From: Alphaproteobacteria bacterium
GTDB lineage: Bacteria; Pseudomonadota; Alphaproteobacteria; Micavibrionales; UBA2020
Assembly (NCBI GenBank): GCA_016794125.1
Contig: JAEUKT010000001.1
Location: 310,001-374,000 of the forward strand
Direction of reading: 5' to 3'
DNA: 64,000 bases
The notes beneath the pieces were generated by a model. The model was not told the origin of the DNA, made no database searches, and saw nothing but the letters and a program-made list of their open reading frames with translations. Each line of letters begins with the position of its first letter. Position 1 is the stretch's first letter. Both the position numbers and the translations under genes were made by a program. Shown here one piece after another: positions 41,421 to 49,402 of the stretch.

Positions 41421-42359
41421 GTGGAAGACAACGCCCTCAAAAAACCCGAACCCACCGTTGAACCCGCCCCGGAAGTAAAATCCGATGCGGAAAAAGGCCT
41501 GTTCGGCTGGGTAAAAAACCTCCTGCCCGCCAAGGAAACCGCGCATGACGACGACAGCCTGCGCGACGCGATCGAGGAGCTGATCGAGGAGCAGACCGAC
41601 ACCCCGCAATCCGCCGTCGCCGCGCATGAACGCCGCCTGATTTCCAACATCCTTGAACTGCGCGACCTGCCCGTGCTGGACATGATGGTGCCGCGCGCCG
41701 ACATCGTGGCGATTAGCATCGATGCCGGGCGCGATGAACTTTACGCGCTGCTCGCCCAAAAGCCGCACAGCCGCATTCCGGTCTATAAGGGCGACCTCGA
41801 CAACATCCTTGGCGCGGTCAACATCAAGGACATCGTGGCGCATCTGGCCAACAACACGCCGTTCGAAATCAAGGAAGTGATGCGCGACGTGCTGGTGGTG
41901 TCGCCCGCCATGCGCGTCCTCGACCTGCTGCTGCAAATGCGCCAGTCCAAGGTGCATATGGCCTTCATCGTCGATGAATTCGGCGGCATCGACGGCCTGA
42001 TCACCATCAACGACCTTGTCGAATCCATCGTCGGCGAGCTGGACGACGAATACGAATTCGACCTGACCCCGCAATTGATCGAGCGCCCCGACGGATCGGC
42101 GATCGTCGATGGCCGCTACGCCATCACCGAATTTGAAAAACAATACGGCGAGACGTTTGCGGAGAACGAGGAATACGAGGAAGTCGATACCATGGGCGGC
42201 CTTGTCACCTTTATCGCAGGCCATGTTCCCACACGCGGCGAAGTCATCCGCCATCAGGCAAGCGGCGTTGAATTCGAGGTTATTGATGCCGATCCGCGCC
42301 GTGTGACGCGCATCCGCCTGCGCAACCTGCCCAAGAAACAGCCGGCCGCCGCATCATGA
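41421..42359 (+). CDS. corC: CorC/HlyC-type CBS-domain protein
   Basis: A 312-residue cytoplasmic protein: an acidic N-terminal region, then two CBS domains (from LPVLDMMVPRADIVAISIDA; second around VVSPAMRVLDLLLQMRQSKV), then the CorC_HlyC transporter-associated domain (LIERPDGSAIVDGRYAI onward). CBS pairs bind adenine nucleotides. CorC homologues influence Mg2+/Co2+ efflux but their direct role is unclear. The start is GTG, one base after ybeY, and it overlaps lnt by ATGA, as in the E. coli ybeZ-ybeY-corC-lnt cluster. Confidence 0.92.
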   Translation: MEDNALKKPEPTVEPAPEVKSDAEKGLFGWVKNLLPAKETAHDDDSLRDAIEELIEEQTDTPQSAVAAHERRLISNILELRDLPVLDMMVPRADIVAISIDAGRDELYALLAQKPHSRIPVYKGDLDNILGAVNIKDIVAHLANNTPFEIKEVMRDVLVVSPAMRVLDLLLQMRQSKVHMAFIVDEFGGIDGLITINDLVESIVGELDDEYEFDLTPQLIERPDGSAIVDGRYAITEFEKQYGETFAENEEYEEVDTMGGLVTFIAGHVPTRGEVIRHQASGVEFEVIDADPRRVTRIRLRNLPKKQPAAAS

Positions 42360-43900
42360 CCTGCTGCAACATTACTTCGCTTGAAGGCCTGACCGGCTTT
42401 AAACGCTATGCGGCCGCATTCCTGCTGGGTACGCTGACCGTGCTGGCGATGCCGCCGGTCGGGCTGTTCCCCATCCTGTTCCTGACCGTGCCCGCCTTTG
42501 CAACCCTCGCCCGTTTTGCGCCGACGCGCTGCAAAAGCTTCGGCGTGGGCTGGGCGTTCGGCGCGGGTTATTTCATTTTCGGCCTGTACTGGGTCAGCGC
42601 CGCGTTGTTCGTGGATATCGAACAATGGAAATGGGTGCTGCCGCTGTCGCTGATTGTCGGCCCCGCCGTGCTGGCGCTTTGCTACGGCTTCATCCCGCTG
42701 TTCGCCCGCTGCCTGCGCAACCACGAAGCCGCCCATGCCATCGGTTTCGCCGCCGCCTGGAGTCTGGTCGAATACGGGCGCGGGCATTTGCTGACGGGTT
42801 TTCCGTGGAACCTGCCGGGTTATGCGTGGCATCACGTGCTGCCGGTGCTGCAATCGACCGCCTTTGTCGGCATCTATGGACTGACCGCGCTGACGCTGTT
42901 CTGGGCGATGATCCCGGTTTTTCGCGCGCATCGCACGCTGCGCCATATTGCTGTCATGTCGCTGGTATTCGTGACGGTGGCGGGCGCGGTGCGCCTGTCG
43001 GTCAACCCGACCGAATATGCCGCAGGCGCGCCTTATGTGCGCCTTGTGCAGGGAAATATCCCGCAGGAAACCAAGTGGAACAAGGACGACGACTGGCGCA
43101 ATTTCGAAAAACAGCTGAACCTGACCGCGACCAAAACCGACCGCGCGCCCGACGCCGTGATCTGGCCCGAAACGGCGGTGAATGCCGACCTGTACCAGTT
43201 CCCCGAAATCGCGCAAATTATCGCGATGAAGCTGCCGGGCAATGCGACCGGCCTGCTGGGTTCGCTGCGCGTCGATGTGCGCAATCCCAACCATCCCTAT
43301 TTCTACAACAGCATTACTGCGCTGGATAAAAAGGCCAAGGTCGTCGGCAACTACGACAAGCATCACCTTGTGCCGTTCGGCGAATTCATACCCTTCCGCG
43401 AAAAAATTTCGTTCAAGCCGATCGCCATGGCTGTATCCGGCGTGGGCGATTTCACGCGCGGCCCCGGCCCGCAGACTTTGCACGTAAACGGTTTGCCGGG
43501 CTTCAGCCCGCTTGTCTGTTACGAAGTCATCTTCCCGGGCGAGGTCGCCGATCCGCTCAACCGCCCCAAATGGCTGGTCAACGTGACCAATGACGGCTGG
43601 TACGGCAGAACCGCAGGCCCGCGCCAGCATTTCGCCATGGCGCGGGTGCGCGCAATTGAAGAAGGCCTGCCCCTTGCCCGCGCCGCCAATACCGGCATTT
43701 CCGGCATGATCGACCCGCTGGGCCGCGTGATGGCTAAAAAACGTCTTGGCACAACGGGATATGTCGATGCCCTGCTGCCTGACGCAATTCCGGCGACCCC
43801 TTACGCGCTTTATAAAGACTCGTTTTTCTGGCTGTTGCTGGCTGGATTTGCCGCGATTGCGGTACGGTTGAACGGCAGATGCCGCTCAACACAGGATTGA
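42356..43900 (+). CDS. lnt: Apolipoprotein N-acyltransferase
   Basis: A 514-residue inner membrane enzyme that transfers a fatty acid from phospholipid to the N-terminal Cys of lipoproteins, the last maturation step. The first 220 residues hold the membrane helices (YAAAFLLGTLTVLAMPPVGL, VGWAFGAGYFIFGLYWVSAA). The nitrilase-fold domain then carries the triad Glu272 (VIWPETAVNA), Lys335 (YDKHHLVPFGEF) and Cys388 (LVCYEVIFPG). A final helix (SFFWLLLAGFAAIAVRL) anchors the C-terminus. All active-site residues are present. It overlaps corC by ATGA. Confidence 0.95.
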   Translation: MTCCNITSLEGLTGFKRYAAAFLLGTLTVLAMPPVGLFPILFLTVPAFATLARFAPTRCKSFGVGWAFGAGYFIFGLYWVSAALFVDIEQWKWVLPLSLIVGPAVLALCYGFIPLFARCLRNHEAAHAIGFAAAWSLVEYGRGHLLTGFPWNLPGYAWHHVLPVLQSTAFVGIYGLTALTLFWAMIPVFRAHRTLRHIAVMSLVFVTVAGAVRLSVNPTEYAAGAPYVRLVQGNIPQETKWNKDDDWRNFEKQLNLTATKTDRAPDAVIWPETAVNADLYQFPEIAQIIAMKLPGNATGLLGSLRVDVRNPNHPYFYNSITALDKKAKVVGNYDKHHLVPFGEFIPFREKISFKPIAMAVSGVGDFTRGPGPQTLHVNGLPGFSPLVCYEVIFPGEVADPLNRPKWLVNVTNDGWYGRTAGPRQHFAMARVRAIEEGLPLARAANTGISGMIDPLGRVMAKKRLGTTGYVDALLPDAIPATPYALYKDSFFWLLLAGFAAIAVRLNGRCRSTQD

Positions 43901-43913
43901 ATACCATCGTATG

Positions 43914-43942
43914 TTGACAATGCTGCGTTGCAAGCCTAGTCT
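43914..43942 (+). promoter_or_regulatory. Possible promoter for the HTH regulator gene
   Basis: A consensus -35 box TTGACA followed after 17 bases by TAGTCT, which keeps the key T, A and T of the -10 box. It lies 37 bases before the ATG of the helix-turn-helix gene, in a 78-bp gap after lnt. Confidence 0.45.
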
Positions 43943-43978
43943 CTTGCAAAATCGGAACAGTTGTTAAGGTATTCAACC

Positions 43979-44407
43979 ATGCCCCGCACCCGCAATCATC
44001 AGGACAGCCCCCACCCCGTCGATGTGTTTGTCGGCAACAAGGTGAAAAACCGCCGCCTGATGCTGGGCATGAGCCAGGACGAACTGGCAAAATCCTGCGG
44101 CATCACTTTCCAGCAGATCCAGAAATACGAACGCGGCACCAACCGCATTTCACTCAGCCGCCTGACGGAAATTGCGGCGGCCCTGAAGTCGCAGCTGGAA
44201 TTCTTTACCGAAGGCTGCGCGGCGCTGCTGCCGGGTGCAGCCAAGGGCGGTGCGCGCGGCATGGCTGACAACAAACAGGCTGATTTCGAGCCCGAAGCCA
44301 TGAGCCGCGACAAGATCGAGCTGCTGCGCGCCTATGACAGCATCGAAAGTACCGCGCACAAGCGCCAAGTGGTTGATATGGCGAAGGCTCTGGGCAAGAA
44401 AAAATAG
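43979..44407 (+). CDS. XRE-type helix-turn-helix regulator upstream of metK
   Basis: A 142-residue protein with a Cro/C1-type HTH at about 15-75 (VGNKVKNRRLMLGMSQDELA, then FQQIQKYERGTNRISLSRLT). The C-terminal half is longer than a bare HTH and contains DKIELLRAYDSIESTAHKRQ, probably a dimerisation helix. Genes of this kind sit before metK in many alphaproteobacteria, so a role in cell-cycle or SAM-linked control is plausible but unproven. The ATG at 43979 has AAGG nine bases upstream. Confidence 0.88.
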   Translation: MPRTRNHQDSPHPVDVFVGNKVKNRRLMLGMSQDELAKSCGITFQQIQKYERGTNRISLSRLTEIAAALKSQLEFFTEGCAALLPGAAKGGARGMADNKQADFEPEAMSRDKIELLRAYDSIESTAHKRQVVDMAKALGKKK

Positions 44408-44512
44408 CCCCGCCTGCCGCGCGCGCCTTAAAAAGCTTGTTGCCCTGCAATAATCGCTCACGTATAAATATCACCTGTAAATCATTCGCATTTAGGTACG
44501 AGGGGCGACATC

Positions 44513-45730
44513 ATGGCTGACCAAAAATACATTTTCACGAGCGAGTCCGTAGGCGAAGGCCACCCCGACAAACTGTGCGACCGCGTGTCCGATGCCATCG
44601 TCGATGCTTACCTGAACGCCGATCCCTATGCCCGTGTCGCGGCGGAATGCCTTGCGACAACAGGCTTCCTCTGCATCGCGGGCGAAACGCGCGGCCCCGC
44701 CTCCATCGACCGCGACCTGATCGAAACCGTCGCCCGCCACGCCGTGCGCGACATCGGTTACAAGCAGGAAGAATTCCATTGGGAAAAAATCAAGGTTGAT
44801 GTGCGTCTCCACGCGCAATCCGCCGATATCGCCGTGGGCGTCGATGCCGCCGGCAACAAGGACGAAGGTGCCGGGGACCAGGGCATCATGTTCGGTTATG
44901 CCTGCCGCGAAACCGAAAGCCTGATGCCGGCTGCCATCCATTACTCCCACGCGATCCTGAAATCGCTGGCCGAAGCCCGCCATTCCGGCGCGCTGTTCAA
45001 GCTCGGCCCCGATGCGAAAAGCCAGGTATCGCTGGAATACGTGAACGGCAAGCCCGTGCGCGCGACCTCCGTCGTCGTCTCCACCCAGCACGACGCGTCG
45101 CTGTCCCAGGACGAAGTGCGCGAAATGGTGCGCCCGCATGTCGAAAACATACTGCCGCAGGGCTGGATGTGCGATGAAAGCCAGTTCTACGTCAACCCGA
45201 CCGGCCGTTTTGTCATCGGCGGCCCGGATGGCGACTGCGGCCTGACCGGTCGCAAGATCATCGTCGATACTTACGGCGGCGCAGCGCCCCATGGCGGCGG
45301 CGCATTCTCCGGCAAGGACCCGACGAAGGTTGACCGCTCGGCTGCCTATGCCGCGCGTCACGCCGCGAAAAACATCGTAGCGGCCGGCCTTGCCGACAAA
45401 TGCACGATTCAGGTGTCCTATGCCATCGGCGTGTCGCACCCGATCTCGCTCTACGTCAATACGCATGGCACCGGCAAATACAGCGATGACGCGATTGCGC
45501 AGGCGCTGCAGGCCGTGGCCGATTTCCGCCCCCGCGCGATCCGGGAACGTCTGAACCTGAATAAGCCCATCTATGCCCGCACCGCCGCCTACGGCCATTT
45601 CGGTCGTACACCGGAGGCGGATGGCGGCTTCACTTGGGAAAAACCCGACCTCGTGCAGGCGCTGAAGGATGAACTCGGCTCCAAAAAATACGCGGCCGCC
45701 GAAGGCAAAGTGACGGAACTGAAGCGGTAA
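44513..45730 (+). CDS. metK: S-adenosylmethionine synthetase
   Basis: A 405-residue enzyme making SAM from methionine and ATP. Conserved parts: [20 protein letters not shown] at the start with metal-binding Asp, [16 protein letters not shown], and the loop [19 protein letters not shown] with catalytic Lys. Length fits the alphaproteobacterial form. AGGGG precedes the ATG by seven bases. The 105-bp leader holds a weak hairpin (CCT/AGG plus AAAT/ATTT, 44474-44496) but no SAM riboswitch I can recognise. SAM made here serves the MiaB and TrmB enzymes of the same cluster. Confidence 0.96.
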   Translation: MADQKYIFTSESVGEGHPDKLCDRVSDAIVDAYLNADPYARVAAECLATTGFLCIAGETRGPASIDRDLIETVARHAVRDIGYKQEEFHWEKIKVDVRLHAQSADIAVGVDAAGNKDEGAGDQGIMFGYACRETESLMPAAIHYSHAILKSLAEARHSGALFKLGPDAKSQVSLEYVNGKPVRATSVVVSTQHDASLSQDEVREMVRPHVENILPQGWMCDESQFYVNPTGRFVIGGPDGDCGLTGRKIIVDTYGGAAPHGGGAFSGKDPTKVDRSAAYAARHAAKNIVAAGLADKCTIQVSYAIGVSHPISLYVNTHGTGKYSDDAIAQALQAVADFRPRAIRERLNLNKPIYARTAAYGHFGRTPEADGGFTWEKPDLVQALKDELGSKKYAAAEGKVTELKR

Positions 45731-45734
45731 TCAA

Positions 45735-46397
45735 GTGCCCTTCAACAAACTCATCCAAGGCTACAAGGCGTTCCACAAGGAACATTTCGGGCCCGGCAAG
45801 AAGCTGTTTCATACGCTTGTGCGCGACGGGCAGAACCCCGAAGTGCTGATGATCGGCTGTTCGGATTCCCGCGCCGATCCCGCCATCATCACCCATGCCG
45901 CGCCCGGCGATATCTTCGTGGTGCGCAACGTGTCCGCCATCGTGCCCGCCTATACCCGCGACCTTGGCCACCACGGCACCTGTTCGGCGATTGAATTCGC
46001 CGTGCGCGGGCTGAAGGTCAAGCAGATCGTCGTCATGGGGCACAGCATGTGCGGCGGCGTGCGCGCGCTTGCCGAGCGCGACCTTGTCGCCGAGCATTTC
46101 GAATTCCTGCCGCAATGGGTCGATATCGCCAGATCCGCGCTGGTGACCACCAAGAAAGCGACCGAGAAACTACCCGATGAAGAACGCGCGCGCGAGCTGG
46201 AAAAAGCCGTCGTGCTGGTATCCTACCGCAACCTGCACACCTTCCCGTGGATCGAGGAACGCCTGATGAGCGGCGAGTTGACCATCCACGCCTGGTATTT
46301 CGACATGGCCAAGGGCAAGCTGCTGGAATACAACCCGCTGACCACCCGCTTCGAAGACCTCGACGACGGCAAGGGCATCAAGAAACGTGATAAATGA
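45735..46397 (+). CDS. Beta-class carbonic anhydrase
   Basis: A 220-residue zinc enzyme interconverting CO2 and bicarbonate. Zinc ligands and active-site residues are in IGCSDSRADPA (Cys, and the Asp-Arg dyad) and MGHSMCGGVRAL (His, Cys). VVRNVSAIVPAY is also a family hallmark. The start is GTG at 45735, four bases after the metK stop, with a weak ribosome site, and its end overlaps trmB by 11 bases. The gene is thus embedded in an operon where it is not usually found. No signal peptide is seen, so it is cytoplasmic. Confidence 0.92.
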   Translation: MPFNKLIQGYKAFHKEHFGPGKKLFHTLVRDGQNPEVLMIGCSDSRADPAIITHAAPGDIFVVRNVSAIVPAYTRDLGHHGTCSAIEFAVRGLKVKQIVVMGHSMCGGVRALAERDLVAEHFEFLPQWVDIARSALVTTKKATEKLPDEERARELEKAVVLVSYRNLHTFPWIEERLMSGELTIHAWYFDMAKGKLLEYNPLTTRFEDLDDGKGIKKRDK

Positions 46398-47079
46398 AGA
46401 CGAGATTATTCGTTATTACGGTCGCCGGCGCGGCAAGGCGCTGCGGCCGGACCGCCAGAGCGCGTATGACGAGATCACGCCCTGGGCGCGCATCGTTTTG
46501 CCTGCGGGCGACAGCCTGATCGACCCGCGCAGCCTGTTCGATTTCCCCGTGCGCGAAGTCTGGATGGAAATCGGCTTCGGCGCGGGCGAACAGCTGATCC
46601 ATCAGGCCGTCCACCACCCCGATATCGGCATGATCGGCTGCGAACCGTTCATGAACGGCGTGGCGTCCCTCTGCCGCGACATGCGCGACAACAAAATCCG
46701 CAATATCCGCATCTGGCAGGATGATGTGCGCCTGCTGATGCCGCGGTTGATGGAAAAAAGCATTTCCCGCCTGTTCCTGCTGAATTCCGACCCGTGGCCG
46801 AAAACGCGCCATCACCGCCGCCGCGTGGTGCAGACCGAAAACCTCGACGCGTTCCACCGGCTGCTGAAACCGGGCGCGGAATTCCGCCTGTCGTCAGACG
46901 TGCCTGCGCTGAACGCGTGGCAGCTGGAAAAAACCTTCCTGCATCCCGGTTTTGAATGGCTGGCCAATTGCGCCGCCGACTGGCGCACCCGCCCCGCCGA
47001 CATGCTCGGCACCCGCTATCAGGCCAAGGGACTCGTGCAGGGGCGCGAGACGATGTTCTTTAATTTTAAGGCTAAATAG
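46387..47079 (+). CDS. trmB: tRNA (guanine-N7-)-methyltransferase TrmB
   Basis: A 230-residue SAM enzyme making m7G46 in tRNA. The N-terminal YYGRRRGKALRPDRQSAYDE is typical for alphaproteobacterial forms; SAM motif I is WMEIGFGAGEQL, and the catalytic region is LLNSDPWPKTRHHRRRVVQ. The GTG at 46387, inside the end of the carbonic anhydrase gene, is the only start that keeps this N-terminus. An AT-rich inverted repeat follows its stop. Confidence 0.93.
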   Translation: MINEDEIIRYYGRRRGKALRPDRQSAYDEITPWARIVLPAGDSLIDPRSLFDFPVREVWMEIGFGAGEQLIHQAVHHPDIGMIGCEPFMNGVASLCRDMRDNKIRNIRIWQDDVRLLMPRLMEKSISRLFLLNSDPWPKTRHHRRRVVQTENLDAFHRLLKPGAEFRLSSDVPALNAWQLEKTFLHPGFEWLANCAADWRTRPADMLGTRYQAKGLVQGRETMFFNFKAK

Positions 47080-47082
47080 CCG

Positions 47083-47103
47083 ATTTTCATAGATTATGAA
47101 AAT
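47083..47103. repeat. AT-rich inverted repeat after trmB
   Basis: A perfect 9-bp inverted repeat ATTTTCATA / TATGAAAAT with loop GAT, four bases past the trmB stop. Just beyond is a second AT-rich symmetrical stretch (AAATAAA ... TTTATTT, 47112-47132). They may help end trmB transcripts or bind a regulator of the rimP promoter; neither is shown. Confidence 0.4.
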
Positions 47104-47185
47104 AAATAGCAAATAAATCCAAATTTATTTTCAGCGAAAAGCCTGCAAAAAACGCGGGAAATACGCAGTTACCCCCCTATTTTCC

Positions 47186-47213
47186 TTGCAAAACCGCATG
47201 GTTGCTGTATAAA
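47186..47213 (+). promoter_or_regulatory. Probable promoter of the rimP-nusA-infB operon
   Basis: TTGCAA, 16 bases, TATAAA: good matches to both sigma-70 boxes, about 90 bases upstream of the rimP ATG. The preceding 100 bp is AT-rich, fitting a strong ribosome-factor promoter. Confidence 0.5.
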
Positions 47214-47239
47214 AGCACTCAAATATAACCCGGCATACA

Positions 47240-47272
47240 AAAGGGTGGGCTCTCAAAAAGAGCCCGCCCTTT
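47240..47272 (+). promoter_or_regulatory. Leader hairpin upstream of rimP
   Basis: A 14-bp stem (one G-T pair) with loop CAAAA, followed by only three T residues, 30 bases before the rimP start and inside the presumed 5' leader. GC-rich leader hairpins ahead of rimP-nusA have been reported as attenuator candidates. Since NusA itself stimulates hairpin-dependent pausing and termination, feedback control is reasonable but inferred. Confidence 0.6.
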
Positions 47273-47301
47273 GTGCTGAATAAGGCCCAAAAACGAGAAA
47301 C

Positions 47302-47808
47302 ATGGATAAGTCGCCGCTGAGCAAAAAAGTCGAAAAAGCGATCAGCCCCGCCGCCGAAGGCATGGGGTTTGAAATCGTGCGCGTCATGATGGTGGGCGTC
47401 GGCTCCGGCAAACCTACCTTACAGATCATGGCCGAACGCCCCGATGGCACGATGAGCCTCGACGACTGCTCGAAACTGTCGCAGGCGATTTCCGCCGTGC
47501 TGGATGTGGAGGGCGTGATTGACTCGGCTTACTACCTCGAAGTTTCCTCCCCCGGCATCGACCGCCCGCTGACGCGCCTGAAGGATTTCGAGCGCTGGAA
47601 GGGTTTCGAGGCGAAGGTGGAACTTGACCAGCCCGTTGCCGGGCAAAAAAAATTCAAAGGCATGCTGATGGGCACCGCAGAGGGTGACATCATCAACGTG
47701 CAGACCGAGGACGGCACCTTGCGCGGCCTTCCGTTCGGGCATGTCCAGAAAGCCAAATTGGTTTTGACGGACGAACTCCTCAAAGCAGCGCAGCAGAAAA
47801 AGGGATAA
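47302..47808 (+). CDS. rimP: Ribosome maturation factor RimP
   Basis: A 168-residue protein for 30S subunit assembly. Conserved parts: AAEGMGFEIVRVMMVGVGSG near the start, LDDCSKLSQAISAVLDVE, YLEVSSPGIDRPLTRLKDF, then the small SH3-like C-terminal domain ending AKLVLTDELL. It is the first gene after a clear promoter and leader hairpin, with nusA 15 bases downstream, as in most bacteria. Confidence 0.95.
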   Translation: MDKSPLSKKVEKAISPAAEGMGFEIVRVMMVGVGSGKPTLQIMAERPDGTMSLDDCSKLSQAISAVLDVEGVIDSAYYLEVSSPGIDRPLTRLKDFERWKGFEAKVELDQPVAGQKKFKGMLMGTAEGDIINVQTEDGTLRGLPFGHVQKAKLVLTDELLKAAQQKKG

Positions 47809-47823
47809 CCAAGGAAAAACGCC

Positions 47824-49341
47824 ATGCAAGAAATGCTCCAAGTCGCAGATGCCGTCGCCCGTGAAAAAAGCATCGACCGTGAAATCGTGATCCAGGCCAT
47901 GGAAGAAGCCATCCAGAAGGCCGGCCGTTCCAAATACGGCTACGACCACGACATCCGCGCGACCATCGACCGCAAAACCGGCGAGATCGAGCTTTTCCGC
48001 TACCGCGAAGTCGTCGAAGCATTCAACGAGGAAATCCCGGAGGCCGAAGCGCGCCAGATCCTCCTGAAGCCTGCCAAGAAAATCAAGCCGGATGCCGTCG
48101 TGGGCGAATTCCTCGTCGACAAGCTGCCGCCCCTCGATTTCGGCCGCATCGCCGCACAGACCGCAAAACAGGTCATCTTCCAGAAAGTGCGCGACGCAGA
48201 ACGCGACCGCATGTTCGAAGAATACAAAGACCGCACCGGCGAAATCGTTTCCGGCGTCGTCAAGCGCGTCGAATACGGCAACATCACCGTCGATCTGGGC
48301 CGCGGCGAAGGATATCTGCGCCGCCAGGACGCGCTGCCCCGCGAACATTTCAAAAACGGCGACCGCGTCCGCGCTTACATCTTCGACGTGCGCCGCGAAC
48401 AGCGCGGCCCGCAGATTTTCCTGAGCCGCGTGCATCCCGACTTCCTCGCCAAACTGTTCAAGCAGGAAGTGCCGGAAATTTATGACGGCGTGATCGAGAT
48501 CAAGGCGGTTGCCCGCGATCCCGGTTCCCGCGCAAAAATCGCGGTTATCTCCCGCGACAGCTCCATCGACCCTGTCGGCGCTTGCGTCGGTATGCGCGGC
48601 TCCCGCGTTCAGGCAGTTGTCGGCGAATTGCAGGGCGAAAAAATCGACATCATTCCGTGGACGAACGACGTGGCGACCTTCGTGGTCAACGCGCTTGCCC
48701 CCGCCGAAGTCACCAAGGTCGTCCTCGATCAGGACACCCACCGCCTCGATGTGGTCGTGCCCGACGAACAGCTCTCGCTCGCCATCGGCCGCCGCGGCCA
48801 GAACGTGCGCCTTGCGACGCAGCTTTCCGGCTGGAACATCGACATCATGACCGAAGCCGAAGAAACCGAGCGCCGCCAGAACGAATTCCGCACCCGCTCC
48901 GCCCTCTTCATCGAAGGTCTGGACGTTGACGAAGTCATCGCGCACCTGCTGGTGGTCGAAGGCTTTACCTCCATCCAGGACATCGTCGACACCTCTGTCG
49001 ATGAAATGGCCCGCATTCAGGGCTTCGACGCAGACGTTGCGACCGAGCTGAAAAACCGCGCGGCAAGCTTCCTCGAGGCAAAAACCGTCGAATTCGACAA
49101 GAAGTGCAAGGAACTCGGCGTGAAAGCCGACCTCGCCAAGGTGAAGGGTCTGTCGCAGGACATGATCATCGCGCTTGCCGAAAAAGGCGTGAAGACGCTC
49201 GACGATCTGGGCGACCTCGCCGGCGACGAGCTGCGCGAGATTGTCGGCAACGACGCGCTGACCGAAAGCCAGGCGAACAACATCATCATGGCCGCACGCG
49301 CCAGCTGGTTCCCCGAGGAACAGCAGGCCGTGGCCGGATAA
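47824..49341 (+). CDS. nusA: Transcription termination/antitermination factor NusA
   Basis: A 505-residue RNA polymerase pausing and antitermination factor. Order: polymerase-binding N-domain ([20 protein letters not shown]), S1 domain ([20 protein letters not shown]), two KH domains with [14 protein letters not shown] and [12 protein letters not shown], then two helix-hairpin-helix acidic repeats ([20 protein letters not shown] and [20 protein letters not shown]). Length fits the alphaproteobacterial form. Usually ylxR follows; here infB starts only 61 bases later. Confidence 0.97.
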   Translation: MQEMLQVADAVAREKSIDREIVIQAMEEAIQKAGRSKYGYDHDIRATIDRKTGEIELFRYREVVEAFNEEIPEAEARQILLKPAKKIKPDAVVGEFLVDKLPPLDFGRIAAQTAKQVIFQKVRDAERDRMFEEYKDRTGEIVSGVVKRVEYGNITVDLGRGEGYLRRQDALPREHFKNGDRVRAYIFDVRREQRGPQIFLSRVHPDFLAKLFKQEVPEIYDGVIEIKAVARDPGSRAKIAVISRDSSIDPVGACVGMRGSRVQAVVGELQGEKIDIIPWTNDVATFVVNALAPAEVTKVVLDQDTHRLDVVVPDEQLSLAIGRRGQNVRLATQLSGWNIDIMTEAEETERRQNEFRTRSALFIEGLDVDEVIAHLLVVEGFTSIQDIVDTSVDEMARIQGFDADVATELKNRAASFLEAKTVEFDKKCKELGVKADLAKVKGLSQDMIIALAEKGVKTLDDLGDLAGDELREIVGNDALTESQANNIIMAARASWFPEEQQAVAG

Positions 49342-49402
49342 TGGCTGCCGCATGACTAACTAAGATAAACGCATGAAACCTTAAAAGGCTGAAGACACCC
49401 AA

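Noticed and set aside
44474-44496. Hairpin before metK as a regulatory element
   Set aside because: Short, bulged and AT-rich; such structures are expected by chance in a 100-bp leader.
44408-44512. SAM-responsive riboswitch ahead of metK
   Set aside because: Only a weak bulged hairpin (CCT/AGG with AAAT/ATTT) is present; I cannot place the conserved cores of SAM-I, SAM-II or SAM/SAH motifs.
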